DNA from: Aspidapion aeneum
Lineage: Eukaryota > Arthropoda > Insecta > Coleoptera > Brentidae
Assembly: GCA_963576565.1 (NCBI GenBank)
Contig: OY755046.1
Coordinates: 52,198,786-52,262,785, forward strand
Length of the DNA: 64,000 nt
Direction: 5' to 3'
Positions 1 to 11,397 of the stretch are shown here, piece after piece. Both the position numbers and the translations under genes were made by a program. Every line of letters begins with the position of its first letter. The first letter of the stretch is position 1. Under the pieces are notes generated by a model that was not told the DNA's origin, did no database searches, and saw nothing but the letters and a program-made list of their open reading frames with translations.

Positions 1-137
1 TCAGGGGTACAAGAAAATCCAACAAAATTCTCAAAAAAATAATTGAATTCAGTGGCGACTCGTGACTTTGCCAATAGGTGAGCAGGATTTCCCTCCCTTA
101 GTTTTTTAATAATAAACAGACCCATGACGGATCTAAT

Positions 138-510
138 ACCTTCCTATCTAGCCTATTAGTATAACTCAATCATGATATATCAGCCTTGAAAACAGATCTT
201 TGTAAATATCTCAGAAATAAAAGCTCCGACGAAGGTTTTGGTTATAACACGAATTATTGAGAAAAATGTTGTTTACTACATTCTGAAACCCGCATGTTTA
301 TGTGATACTTCGTTAGCATTTTTTAAATTTTTAATTGTCAAAAAACTCATTAGGAATAACGGATTTTGACCAAAATCTAATCAGCTTGTTACAGTGTCGA
401 ACACTATTTTGCCTGAAAATTTAATGAAAATTCGTTTAGCGGTTTAAGAGCTATCGTGTTACGGACATACACACACACACACACGGGGACATACGTCATG
501 ACGATATTGC
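138..510 (-). repeat. Family A interspersed repeat, copy 1 (3'-truncated)
   Basis: Starts with ACCTTCCTATCTAGCC and runs through the internal landmarks shared by all family A copies: 'tatcagccttgaaaac', 'aattattgag', 'aatctaatcagc', 'gagctatcgtgttacgga' and a short (CA)n. It is inverted relative to the copy at 4,383-4,853 and fades out after about 510, so one end is lost. Non-coding; class unresolved. Confidence 0.75.
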
Positions 511-663
511 AAATAGTGTCTTTTGAAGGCGTTTGAAAGGTACGTTACGTTTTAACGGTGTTTCATAAGTAATACAGTTTGGGGTATTGGTTAAAAATGA
601 TGGAGGTGGAATGGTCATTTTCAGAGTACATTAGTAAACCTGAAGGTGATTACTTGATCGCTT

Positions 664-695
664 TCAATATATTTTTATTTTTTCCAGTTTTAATC

Positions 696-744
<49 letters not shown>

Positions 745-2001
745 TATTTCACTATCTATTCCTTCTCTCCAGCTTCTCCTTGGCCGTCCTCGTTTTCTTC
801 GGCCAGTTGGTTTCCATTGTAGTATTTGTTTAGGTAGTCTTTCATCATTCATTTTTTGTACATGTCCGTACCACACCAGTTGTTTTGTTCTTATATCATC
901 CACTAAAGTACGTTCACCCACTGTCATAATTTCTCTTATTCTTTGATTTGTAACTCTTTCTCTTTTTGATTTCCCTGATGCTCTTCTCCAATAGTCCATC
1001 TCCGTAGCGAAAAGCATTTTTTCTGTTCTATCCTTGATTGGCCATACTTCTGAGCCGTATGTAATAATACTTTTTACAATGGTGTTATATGTAAGCTTTT
1101 TGTTATGTTTTGATATACTTTGGTCCCAAATTATTCCATGTAATAAAGTTATTGCTTTTCTTCCTTGTACGTTTCGATCTTTTATAGCTTTGTCTAGTGT
1201 TCCGTCAGCTGTAATGTTTAGACCTAAGTATTTATACTCATCACAGGACTGAATTCGCTGCCCGGTATTTAAGATTAGATCCTGTTTCATTCCACCGATA
1301 TACATATATTCTGTCTTATTGAGATTAACCTCTAGTCCCCACTTATTGTACTCTTCTATTAGTTTTCGAGTCATGTATTCGAGGTCGTCATAATCCTGAG
1401 CCACTACTATCTGATCATCGGCGAAACATAAAGTATACAAGGTGGTTTTTTCCAACGGAATTCCCATGTTTTGGCATTTTCTCTTCCATACTTTAAGGAC
1501 TTGTTCCAAGTATATCTTGAAGAGCGTAGGCGAGATACAGCAACCTTGTTTAAGACCTTTATTTACTTGAAAGCCTTTGGTTAGTTTTGCTTTTATTTTA
1601 ACTTTTGCCTTACTATTGCGGTATAACTCTTTGATGGCCTTAATTAGTGGTACGCTTATATTTGTGTTTTCCAACGCTTTCCAAAGTAGATTTAGTGGTA
1701 TACTATCATATGCCTTCTGCAAATCGACGTAAAGCAGATGCAGCTCTTGTCCGTATGCCATTTTCTTTTCAATAACTTGGGTTATACAAAAGAGATGATC
1801 TGAAGTCGATCTACCCGCCCTGAAACCAGCTTGTTCTTCTGCCTTCATGTCTATATAATAGGCACTGACAATTGCTTCGGATGTAATAACATTTCTTTGT
1901 TTACCTTGTTTCAGCTGATGATGGGTCTCTTTAGACTTGCAACATGTCCTAAATAAAACTCCTAACCTAGTTGCAATAATTTGTGAATCTGCTTTGTCCA
2001 A
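664..2001 (-). CDS. RTE-clade non-LTR reverse transcriptase, 5'-truncated ORF
   Basis: Open reading frame of 445 aa encoding the reverse transcriptase of a non-LTR retrotransposon, which primes reverse transcription at a chromosomal nick. Visible RT motifs are QAGFRAGRST (57-66), VDLQKAYDSI (92-101, catalytic Asp), KQGCCISP (151-158) and FADD (194-197, the YxDD box). The C-terminal region has the WYGHVQKM and GRRKRGRPRRSW signatures common to insect RTE-like RTs. Homology seems to begin near residue 50; the first ~48 residues do not look like RT, and there is no endonuclease domain, so the element is 5'-truncated near 1,850. The last ~25 residues (IYIYIY...) are only the (TA)n tail translated, so true coding stops near 745. 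Unusually for this window the RT frame is unbroken, suggesting a fairly recent insertion. Clade assignment is from motif memory, not a tree. Confidence 0.85.
702..740. repeat. (TA)n microsatellite at the 3' end of the RTE element
   Basis: Uninterrupted alternating TA of about 39 bp lying exactly at the 3' end of the minus-strand RTE coding sequence. RTE/BovB elements commonly end in short simple repeats, so this is probably the element's own tail. Confidence 0.8.
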
Positions 2002-2879
2002 AAAATACTGAGTGACCCAATTAAATATGCTAAAAATAGAGGATCTTGGATTTTGGTATCTTTCTCATTGCCTCAAAAAACAGATACTAGGGCCTGTATT
2101 TTTCACTGGCCTTACTGCTTTTTTTATTTTTTTGCTCGCATAAAATCAAAACACAACGTAGACAGTGGAAGAAAATATTACCCTTCTATTTTCCAGTATT
2201 GCAGACATTATGGTGACAAAATAAAAGTTAGTTCTTGTTTTATACACAATCCTTTTTTGTCTACAGAAATATTAGTTTTTGGCATTATTTGTGAAATATT
2301 TTGGAGGGTTTAAGAAGTTTTTTAAATGTATCTATTATACCAAATTAAATATCAGAAAAACATAATCAAAAATCTTTTATAGTGTCATCAAAAAACTTAC
2401 TTATTTGTATTTTTCTATCCTTTTTAGTTTTCGGTAAACTTTAATTCTTTGCTTTAGCCTACCGTTATTTATGATAAGTATTTATCTTTTCATTAAACCT
2501 TTCGAAAAAAAAATAATTTTTCAAGAAAAATGAACAAAAACAGACTTTATGACTACACAACAGTTGTTTTAAGGGTCTGTAGAAAGTATCGTTTACCTAA
2601 AAATCATCAGTCGTACCCACCATTGTCGAAATCAAAGTAAAATAGGGAAGGGTGGAGTATTGTGACCACCCTAGGGAGAATATGTTCACAAATTATTTTA
2701 TTAAGATTTAATTACCTTATAAATTATTATTTAAATTGCTAAACCCGCTATGATTTCAGACACCAATTTTATCGGCAAAAATTAAACAAAAAAGTTAATT
2801 TTTTTTCTCACAACCGGTTAGCCAATTGTACTGCTCATACTTATCGGCACTTAAATTTCGTGTGCAAGTTTCAATTTTA
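2002..2879. other. No gene recognised
   Basis: AT-rich DNA. Short open frames here have no recognisable domain and no repeat borders are seen. Confidence 0.5.
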
Positions 2880-3399
2880 TTAATAGACAAATACTGAAAC
2901 CAGTATGGATATATGGTATTCAACTACGGGGTTGTGCTAAAGAGAGTAACATTCTAGTTTTATAGAGATTTCAAAATAAAGTATTAAGAAACATTGTGAA
3001 TGCACCTTGGTACGTTCGAAATAGTGACCTTCATCGGGATCTAAAAATCGAAATTGTAGCAGACACTATAAAAAAGTACGCAAAAAGCCATGAAGATAAC
3101 CTCCATCGGCATGTAAATGTGGAAGCAATTCAGCTTCTAGACAATACTATGCTAGTTCGAAGACTAAAAAGAGTGAAGCCGTTTGAGCTAGTAAACTAAG
3201 TGAATTACATAAAACAAAATAATGCTATAAACACAACACAATTGTGAGTTACAGACTAAACAATGCGGGGAGAACTATTGAGTGAACCCTAAGTTTAAAT
3301 CTGACTTTTCTAGTAAATTAGTTTAAAACAAAATTGCTAATTAGTCTTACTGACTAGATTGTAATACAATAATACAGTGTGTTTGACAAATAAAAAAAA
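2880..3399 (+). pseudogene. Jockey-type non-LTR retrotransposon, C-terminus and 3' tail
   Basis: The strand reads ILKPVWIYGIQLRG, then RFQNKVLRNIVNAPWYVR and ends RLKRVKPFELVN followed by TAA at 3,197-3,199. This is the characteristic C-terminus of jockey-clade ORF2, downstream of the RT catalytic motifs. One in-frame TAG interrupts the part before 2,996; the last 67 codons are open. A ~190 bp 3' untranslated stretch ends in AATAAAAAAAAAG near 3,399, consistent with a poly(A)-type tail. The 5' truncation is near 2,880, so no catalytic RT motif remains and it cannot move by itself. Confidence 0.85.
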
Positions 3400-4382
3400 A
3401 GTTTTAATTTTCGTTGTAACCTCTTTCATTTCGGGCTTGGGCCTATCCCTATTTATTTTGTCTTTTCAATAAAACTTTAGGAATAAAACTGTATAGTTCT
3501 AACGGAAGCTTTTTGCTGGCACGCCATTTTGAAATGCGTATATACGTAATGGAACAGGCTGCTTATATCAAGGTTAAAGGGCGCGAACTGAATTCTCGCA
3601 TTGGGCTTGCATGCATTGACCCCTCACTATGATTTACATAACAAGAGAACCAATTGTAACTGCCGCGTAGAGCGCGAGGAGTCAGCGGTTGTCGCGATAG
3701 CGACGTTGCTTTCGGGTCAAATTAAGACCGACAGTCAATTAATTTTTATTCGTTTTCTACACGTACAAATAGGTATGTAACATAAGATCTACCACTCCTA
3801 CAGGGTTGGCGGTAATTACGTCAACTTTAATAGTGAACTATTAATAATTTATTTTTATTGTCTGCTTCCGACATCGTGAAATTTAGGTACAGAAAATATC
3901 GTATTAAATTTGTGTTTGAAAAAATACTACCTAAAACACGAAAAAATTCTCGACAATAAAGCAGCTGGCACGGCTTAAGAATTTTATTTTTCGAACCGTA
4001 AAATATTCCGACCAATTTGAGATTGCATTGCGCTGTAACCGAAGGATTTAGTGCGGGTTAATGTTTTGTTTTATTTTTATTTTTATTTTATCGGCGACCG
4101 TACAATGAATGATGACGAAAACGTTTTAATCTATTTGGATTTTTATCGTTAAATTGTCTTTTTTTTATTTTTTTTGTTCTAAATATTCTGCTTTAAAAAG
4201 TAGGATATTATTTGACATTAACGCGAAAATGTTTTACCTTAATTAAACAAAAAATTTTATTTGTAAACCTAATATTAAAAAATACAATAAACAAAGTTAG
4301 CTAAAGGAATTAACAATATGAACCTCTTTATTCGTTGCAGCTACTTTTAAGATTAATTATACAAATACAAATACAAATTTTT
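3400..4382. other. No gene recognised
   Basis: AT-rich unique-looking sequence with a slightly GC-richer patch at 3,500-3,720 (gtcgcgatagcgac and similar). No ORF with a recognisable domain, and no tRNA fold I could support. Confidence 0.45.
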
Positions 4383-4853
4383 ACCTTCCTAGCCCGCGTA
4401 GCAATGGCTAGAGAAGGTAATATTTTCTAAGAATTTTTTTTTTTGAGATAGGGCTAAAACTGCGTTATTTGGATGTTATGTGACATCCTAGCAATATCGT
4501 CGTAATGCCTGTCTGTGTGTCTCTGTGTGTGTATATTATTTCTGTCCGTAACACAATAGCTCCTAAACCGCTGAAACGATTTTCATAATATTTTCAGGTA
4601 AAACAATGTTTAACACTCTTACGAGCTAATTAGATTTTGGTCATAATCCATTAATGCTAATGACTGACTGAAAGTGCTTATTTTTTAACGAAGCATCGTA
4701 TTAATATACTGTTTTCAGAATGTAGTAGACTACATTTTGCTCAATAATTCGTGTTATAACCAAAAACTTCTTAGAGATTTACAAAAACTGTTTTCAAGGC
4801 TAATATATTATCATCTTTGACTTGAAGTGTGATAATAGGCTAGCTAGGAAGGT
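4383..4853 (+). repeat. Family A interspersed repeat, copy 2 (full length)
   Basis: 471 bp from ACCTTCCTAGCCCGCG to GGCTAGCTAGGAAGGT, so the outermost 12 bp are inverted repeats. One end also folds on itself (ACCTTCCTAGCC ... GGCTAGAGAAGGT within 35 bp). Homology with the other copies continues past the GGAAGGT end into 'cagatccatcatg', so the visible inverted repeat may not be the true terminus. No coding capacity. Could be a MITE or a Helitron-like non-autonomous element; undecided. Confidence 0.75.
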
Positions 4854-5277
4854 GTCAGATCCATCATGTAACCATTTATTTTTATTCAAAAGAACATAGT
4901 AAAATTTACAATTAAAACTATTAGTGCAATCACTACATGTGGGATTTGAACGATATACTGCGTGTAATAAGAGAAGCAACACACTTTGTATGGATAGACA
5001 TGAAACTATCCCCAACATTTTACGAAGGGGAACTACCCCCCATCCCTGGCAGAAGGGTGGTCCCCTGCCCCCCTTAAACGTGGTTCTTGATAGTTTTTTG
5101 CTAATAATTCCAGAACTGTCAACTATTTTAAAAAACTAGCTTTAAAAGGCTTTCGAAACTTACCTTGATAGAATATATCGTGGTTATTTGGATGTCCTCA
5201 GTAAGTATACGTATATTTAAAACGTATTTCTTTATTATGATTTTTGGGAGCTATAAGGTTTTTAGAATTATACTTTT
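4854..5277. other. No gene recognised
   Basis: Contains a GC-rich inverted motif at about 5,026-5,080 (GGGGAACTACCCCCC ... GGTGGTCCCC) but no gene or bounded element. Confidence 0.4.
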
Positions 5278-6468
5278 GTAACAAAACGGGATTTGAATAT
5301 AAATGGTATTTGTGCCATTTATAAGTTTTTAAATAATTTTAATTAAATATTGTTTTTGACTTCAACAAGCATTAATTACATGCAAGACAAGGTTAAGAAT
5401 AAGTAAAATTTATAGCAACACCGGCGCCTTGTTTTTCGGCATATTTTCAGGTCCGCTGTATTTAAAAAAAAGAGTTGTATTTGGCTAATATGTCCTTTGA
5501 GCCACTAACATCAAAAGAATTCTTATTTTGTAACTGGAAATAAATTTTAAACTATTTTGCATTTCTACAAGTATTCAAAATCTTTAAACTTTTAGGTTTT
5601 AGGAACCTTTTTTATGTTTCTTGTAAACATATTATTAGCAACATTTTAAACGTTGATTGAATAGGTTGAAGCTATTCAAGCAACTGTTTAATTTACCTAA
5701 TACTACTGTTTAGGTTTGGGATGTTATTTACTGATTAAAAATGCCAATTTTAGAAAAAACAACACAAACGAAAGGTTTGTATTTTGATATTAAAAACCAG
5801 AAAAAGTTAACAGTAATATTTTAAAAGACTGGAAACAGTAATAAAATCAAAAGCTTTAAAGTTAAAGTTAAAATAAACACTAAAAGAAAAGACGAAAACA
5901 ATTATTAGTAATAAAGTTAATAGCTTATACAAACTTAAAATAATTGATAAATTTCCCCAGTTGAAAAAAACCCCCCTTAAGAAGGAGTGTGAATGAAACA
6001 GAGACCAACTAAAGAATGTTTTCCCTTACGACTTTCTTGTGTCAGCCACCCTGCTCTCTAGGCATTCTTAGCTTGCCGCTGGCTGATTGGTCTGAAATCT
6101 AAAGTTTCTCGCCTTGGCCAGCGCAATCTAAAGATGCGTGCACTTAGAAACTCGATAAAGTTAAAATTATACAGTGTTTTCAAAAATTGAAAATAGTTTA
6201 AAATTTGTTTCCAGTTACAAAATAAGAATTATTTTGATGTTAGTGGCTCAAAGGAAATATTAGCCGAATACAACTTTTATTAAAATACAGCGGACCTGAA
6301 AATATGCCGAAAAACAAGTTGCTGGTGTTGCCATAACTTTTACTTATTCTTAACCTAGTCTTGCATGTAATTAATGCTTGTTGAAGTCAAAAACAATATT
6401 TAATTAAAAATATTTAAAAACTTATAAATGGCACAAATACCATTTATATTCAAATCCCGTTTTGTTAC
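5278..6468. mobile_element. GTAAC-family element, fold-back variant (copy 1)
   Basis: 1,191 bp whose two ends are inverted copies of each other for about 285 bp: GTAACAAAACGGGATTTGAA at the left, its complement ending CCCGTTTTGTTAC at the right. A 6 bp direct repeat ACTTTT flanks it (5,272-5,277 and 6,469-6,474). Compared with the full-length copy at 48,158-49,441, bases 5,565-6,468 are the reversed element and 5,278-5,565 an extra copy of the same end, so this is an end-A/end-A recombinant. No ORF. Confidence 0.75.
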
Positions 6469-6526
6469 ACTTTTATTAATGTTTCTCTATAACAAAAAAA
6501 TTGTGTGTACTTAAGACCACACGGTA

Positions 6527-6730
6527 GAAGTGTAAACTTCAACAAGGCGAAATTAATAATACTGGCCTTCATCTGCATCATCATATCGCTCGTAGAATTA
6601 ATTTTCCTCTCACAATGAGTCGACTCGAGCCGACTTCACCCGAATGAGCGATACATAGCCGAGCCAGACGACTCAGTTCAATTCACTACCCACAAAAACT
6701 GCTAAACGCGCCTAAAGAAGTTTACACTTC
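6527..6730. mobile_element. Small MITE with GAAGTGTAAACTTC ends
   Basis: 204 bp with inverted ends GAAGTGTAAACTTC / GAAGTTTACACTTC, continuing imperfectly into AACAAGGCG / CGCCTAAA. Non-coding. Target duplication not resolved. Confidence 0.6.
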
Positions 6731-7807
6731 AAAAAACTTATGAATACCCAACGTTTACAACTAAATAATAATGTTTATATAATTTTATTCTACTTTTTCT
6801 TTCTAGATATTTTAACTATAAAAAGTTGTTATGATGTTGAAAGTGCAGCAAACAACTTCTATTTTATTCTTTCCGCTCCTTCTTTCTTAATAACATTTTC
6901 TGTGCTTTGTCACTTTTAATTCTTTGGAAACGTTAATTTTGTAATCCCACTGGTAGATATCTAACTGTAAAAAGTCCTCGAAAAGTAGTTAAATCTTATT
7001 TAAAATGCTTTTAACAGCCCCAGAGCTAGATTTTATCTGAGATTCTTTCCAACCATATACAGAAAACGCCACATAAAATGCATATAGCATAAGTTAAGCT
7101 GATCACACACCAACTTGCATACGCCATAGAACGCGTAGCATAGAACTTTCAACCAATCAGCAATCGAATAGCCGCGGCTATTTTGGATTTGCATATGAAA
7201 AGTCCGTAGTTCATTGGTCGGAGCTTATGGTATGCCATGCTATGCACTCTGCGTTTTTCTGTGTGGTGGGCTTTAGCTCCAGATATGGGTTTTTGAAAAT
7301 TTGCTGTTTGCAAAATTTGTTGTAACTGACTGATGTTTGCAAAAAAGGTTAATTTTTGAACAAATCACAGCCCTCCTCAAATTAGCAAGCTGATTCTTTG
7401 AAATACAACACTGTCGAAGGCTGACATTTCCATTATTTTTTTGTCAGCGTATACTTTTTTGTTTTCAAAATAGTCAGATATTTAGATCTGTCAGCTTTGA
7501 AATTGTTGCCATTTAAAGTAGACTCAGGCTTGATATAAAGGGGGTTATGGACAAATATATAAACTAATAAGGAGACTTCTCATATTATTATCTGAGTGTC
7601 TAACGGTCCATAAGGCTACTAGTTAATGTTAAGAACTAATATAAAATTTGAAAAAATAATATAAATCTCTCGTTTTATTAAAACAAACTAAAAAAAATTG
7701 GTCAAATCACTATGAATGAAATAAGTTGACGATTGTGCGAATCAAAAGAAAATGTAAAGAAGACGGAAATGTTCGACGAAAACAAGGCACTGACTTAATC
7801 CAAATTA
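6731..7807. other. No gene; one weak MITE-like patch
   Basis: At about 7,094-7,276 the ends CACACACCAACTTGCATACG and CTATGCACTC...GTGTGGTGGGC form an imperfect inverted repeat, probably a decayed ~180 bp MITE. The rest is AT-rich without a recognisable feature. Confidence 0.4.
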
Positions 7808-7995
7808 ATGCACTCCAGTTATCTATCCATCTATCTATTTAGCCTTCTTCGATCCATCTTTGGACATAGGCCTCCCTCAATATCTTCCACTCTTCCCTGT
7901 CTGTCGCCCTGTTCATCCATATAGTTCCACATGTTTCTTCAAATTGGCCGCTCAGCTCATTTGAAGTCTTCCTGTACTTCTTCTTTTTTCTCCAG
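7808..7995 (-). pseudogene. RTE non-LTR retrotransposon, 3'-terminal fragment
   Basis: Minus strand translates to WMNRATDREEWKILREAYV followed by QRWIEEG and a stop, the C-terminus typical of insect RTE ORF2. It is followed by ATAGATAGATGGATAG, a simple-repeat tail. Only about 60 codons remain. The same terminus is found on the plus strand at 27,353-27,905. Confidence 0.8.
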
Positions 7996-8044
7996 TCATA
8001 ATATTAGGGAATTAAAAAAATATAGGAAAAAAAAATATTTAATA

Positions 8045-8450
8045 AAGTTTTATTGCACCATCATCGGCCTGGATAATACTTGCCAGTCTTCTGGGTATTG
8101 AATTCGCTAAATTTTGAAACAAATTTGGGTTTGCTTGTATATTAAGTTTTATAAGGTGATTCGAGTCTCTAGGAGTAATATTCATTTTTGTTGATTTTCT
8201 TGAAATAAGTCCCCGCACGATTGGATTGGAATCGGGGCATTGTTTTTTTAAAACCATTGTCGTGATATTTGTGCTGTGTGGATAGGGCAGTTTTCTTGCT
8301 GGTATACAAAACCATCTAAGTAAAAAATCCTGACAAATGACGTCTCTCATGATGGTTACATAAGCCTGAGCACTAAACCTACCAAGGATTCTAAAAAGAA
8401 CCCTATGTCCTCTTACCAAAATCCACCCCCAAACATTCACAGAAAATCTT
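8045..8450 (-). pseudogene. Tc1/mariner-type transposase remnant
   Basis: Minus-strand reading contains VNVWGWILVRGH (the VMVWG block before the second catalytic Asp), then PDSNPIVR (normally SPDLNPIEN; the catalytic Glu is replaced by Val) and ends NSIPRRLASIIQADDGAIK, the usual Tc1 C-terminal block. The QDNAPxH segment with the second Asp is missing, so the enzyme is dead. It directly abuts the RNase H fragment on the other strand. Confidence 0.65.
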
Positions 8451-8680
8451 CCGGCTAAGTTTTTGTTAACTTCGTCTACTGTCGCGATTAACTTTTGTTT
8501 TTTTTTACGGCTTTTAAGTAGGTATGTATCTGGTAGTGTAAACAGACCTAGCCCAAAACAAAAAATCACACTAATGTGGGTAGCAGGAGATCAGGGCATT
8601 GAAGGAAATAAGAGATACAGTCTCACAAAGAAAGAGGCGGCAACACTTTATTGCGGACCAGAGTCCTTCTGTGAACTGAA

Positions 8681-9504
8681 CAGTGTTGCCACCCTTGACC
8701 CTGAGGTCTTCGGTAGAAGGCCTCGAGAAAAATCGGTAGATTTCGGTAGATTTTTTAATTATCTCAGCAAGCAGTGCTGGAGAACTATCGATAGTTTGGA
8801 TTGATTTAGTAGGTAAATTGTATTTTTACGATTTGTTTTTACTGACAAAATACCAAAATTAAGAATTAATTAAAAAAATTTGGTACATAATAGGGACCTA
8901 TTGCAATAAAGCCAGGCACAAATTGTGTCGGGCACTATATTGACAGTTTCGCATTAAAAACTGACAGTTGATCTTTCAAAATTGACATACCAAAGTCGAA
9001 TTTAGAAATCTAGTCGTTTATTTTCCATTAATTGTGGCGTCATTATTAATTCCGGCTCTTATAATACACAATAGCCTCATTTTGAAAGAAGACAGCTGTT
9101 CTTATAATGTGACACTGTCAATATAGTGCCCGGCACAATTTGTGCCGGGCTTTATTGCAATAGGTCCCTATTAGGTAGAAAGAAAACCTCAGGGTTTATA
9201 ATAGCGTGATCTTTAATGCCGCTTGCGGCTGCCGGCTGAGTATATCGCAAAATCCAAGAGATGGCGCCATAAATACACTTTTAAAAACAATGGCTTGAAA
9301 TAAAATTTTTATTCTACAAAGGATCTTACATAAAAAGAATATTTTATTTACGTTGTTTTTTTTAATTGCAATTACACGGCGTATAAAAAAAAACAAGTTT
9401 ATATTGAAAAAAAATCGGTAGAAAACTATGGTAATTCGGTATATCGTAAAGTAAAAGGCTAAATCGGTAGATCTACCGAAAAATCGGTAGAGGTGGTGAC
9501 GCGG
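8681..9504. mobile_element. hAT-like non-autonomous element, 824 bp
   Basis: Flanked by a perfect 8 bp direct repeat GAACTGAA (8,673-8,680 and 9,505-9,512). The ends CAGTGTTGCCACC and GGTGGTGACGCGG are inverted with 9 of 13 matches, the mismatches being mostly transitions. Subterminal AAATCGGTAGAT motifs repeat at both ends. No transposase. An 8 bp duplication and CAG terminus point to the hAT superfamily. Confidence 0.8.
8890..9171. mobile_element. TA-flanked MITE, 282 bp, nested in the hAT-like element
   Basis: Long inverted ends of about 55 bp beginning ATAGGGACCTATTGCAATAA, with very few mismatches, flanked by TA on both sides (8,888-8,889; 9,172-9,173). No ORF. Consistent with a Tc1/mariner-mobilised MITE; younger than its host element. 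Confidence 0.8.
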
Positions 9505-9640
9505 GAACTGAATAAATAGAAAATGAATCAGCTAGTGGATTGCTGGAGACAAACTCAGGGAAAAAGACGATTAAAACGGTTCATACGAAATCAGCAAAGA
9601 AGTTTAAATCTCTAGAAATGAACAGAGATGACTTAAGTTT

Positions 9641-11002
9641 TTTTATTTACTTTTATTTTCTGTTTCCCAATAAATCTAGACACTAACTAAATAATAGTAG
9701 CAACTATCTATAGTTGTGTTTTAATTTTAAGAAATATTTTCATAATATAACGTGTGTATATGGTTTTTAGAAACGTTTCCCGTTTCTTTATCCCGTAATA
9801 GGATTTTTCAGAGCTACTTTCGAACTTAATTTTTCCTCTAATTGTGTCATTTTGTCCTAAGTCTCCGTTTTCATTTTATTTAACGTTTGTCTTTAAAACG
9901 TGAAATAACATAAAATTACAATATTTTTTGATTTATATTTATTTGTTGTTTTTTGAGAAAATCTAGACACTAATTTAATAATAGCACGGATCACCTAACA
10001 AAATAAAAATGTTTAACTCAAGAATTTATTTTGATTTAGTTTCTTAATCTCTATAAGTGTGCTGAATTTCATCACTCTACGATACTTTTGATCCTCGAAC
10101 TAAACAACTCGCACGGGCTCTTTATGTAGGACGTCACCAAGTCAAAATACAAAATTTTTAAAAAACTATTTTTTTAAGAGCATAACCCATTTTTTAAAAA
10201 CTTTTTTGTATATCGAACTCCCTCCCCCCAGAGCACTTTAAACATTAAAAACCTAAAAGTATTTTAAATTCAATATTTAATATCTCCCAAAGGTTTGACA
10301 GCAGTTCTTTAGATGGTATATCCATCCATAAATCTGGGTTGGTCCTATCTTTGTCGGAAACCGGTTTGGAAGGGGGTATTACCCTCTTATCCCCCCTTAT
10401 CTAAGGGACGTTTTCCGTTATCTTATAATAGCATTATTCAGAGCTATTTTCGAAAACAATTACCGGAAAAAAATTCATTTCGCCCTAAGTCTTCTTTTTT
10501 GTTTTATTACACGTTTGTCTATAAAACGTGAAAAGACAAAAAATATCTCATTAAACCAATAGAAGAAAATAAAAGGTTTTACAAGTTTTTCCATTTCTTT
10601 TTATTTGCTGTGTTTGGAGAAACCTAGACACTAATTAATGACAGTCGCTTTGATTATAGCTCTACACCAATTACGATACGACTTATTGTTATACAAAGTT
10701 ATTAGTGATATAAAGCAATAACCCAAATTTTTATCTTATATCCTTATCTGTCTACGTAACCTCTCTCTATACATGATTAATTAAAAATTGATTTTAGAAT
10801 TAAGAAAAAGTACGTCACAAGGCTCTGTGCACAAATAAGCAAGACAACTGTACTGCTTATAGTTTTTCTGAAATCATTATAAAATTTATTTCATCTGGTT
10901 GAATCTCCAAAAAACATTTTGCACACCTTCAAAAGTAGAATCTTCTCAGGACTCAAACCGACACTAAAACACAAAATAAGTATGTAGTACACTTCTAAAG
11001 GA
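9641..11002. other. No gene recognised
   Basis: AT-rich. Two blocks (about 9,770-9,960 and 10,360-10,620) share 'cgtttcc..tatc..taatag.att.ttcagagctattttcgaa' and '..cacgtttgtct.taaaacgtgaaa.aca' followed by 'tttatttg.tgt.tt.gagaaa.ctagacactaatt', so they are diverged copies of one ~250 bp repeat. No coding capacity. Confidence 0.5.
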
Positions 11003-11397
11003 ATACTAGGGACTACTAGCCACGGTACGTAACGTACGTTTGGGTCAAGTGCACATGTGCAATGGCTTTGGGACGTACGATACGCATTACACGCGGTATA
11101 GTGTTACACCAGCTAGCGAACATAGAAGCGTAACAACAAATCAAAAAAGTTGTGCAAATTCGTTCGAGTTTCAACCGATTCTAAGTTTTGGTCATTTTAA
11201 CCCTATTTTTTTAAATATATTTTGATGTATTTGATTTTAATATGTATTTTGAAGTGGATATTCTTTTTCGGTGTCCTATTGTAAAGAAAAATAAAGTTAT
11301 AGAAAAATTTGGAAACGCTTTGACTGTTGCTATAACTCCTATTTACGTAACGTACACGTTACGTTTAGTTCAGGCCGTGTCTATTAGTCCCTATTAT
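11003..11397. mobile_element. Probable MITE, 395 bp
   Basis: Ends ATACTAGGGACTACTAGCCA and its imperfect complement CTATTAGTCCCTATTAT, followed inward by CGTAACGTACG-type motifs on both sides. No ORF of note. Target duplication unclear. Confidence 0.5.

Larger units (their letters stand above)
8545..9640 (+). pseudogene. Non-LTR retrotransposon RNase H fragment, split by an insertion
   Basis: 8,545-8,680 reads KITLMWVAGDQGIEGN ... KKEAATLYCGPESFCEL, the C-terminal part of the RNase H domain (family form VWVPGHxGIEGNExAD). The frame resumes after the 824 bp insertion at 9,513-9,640 with MNQLVDCWRQTQGKRRLKRF and a region resembling SRNDLR. Removing the insertion and one copy of its 8 bp duplication rejoins the two halves, showing the RNase H fragment was there first. 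Several stops and a deletion after GIEGN make it non-functional. Confidence 0.75.

Noticed and set aside
579..833. 84-codon plus-strand frame with an IYIYIY run
   Set aside because: Antisense shadow of the RTE element and its (TA)n tail.
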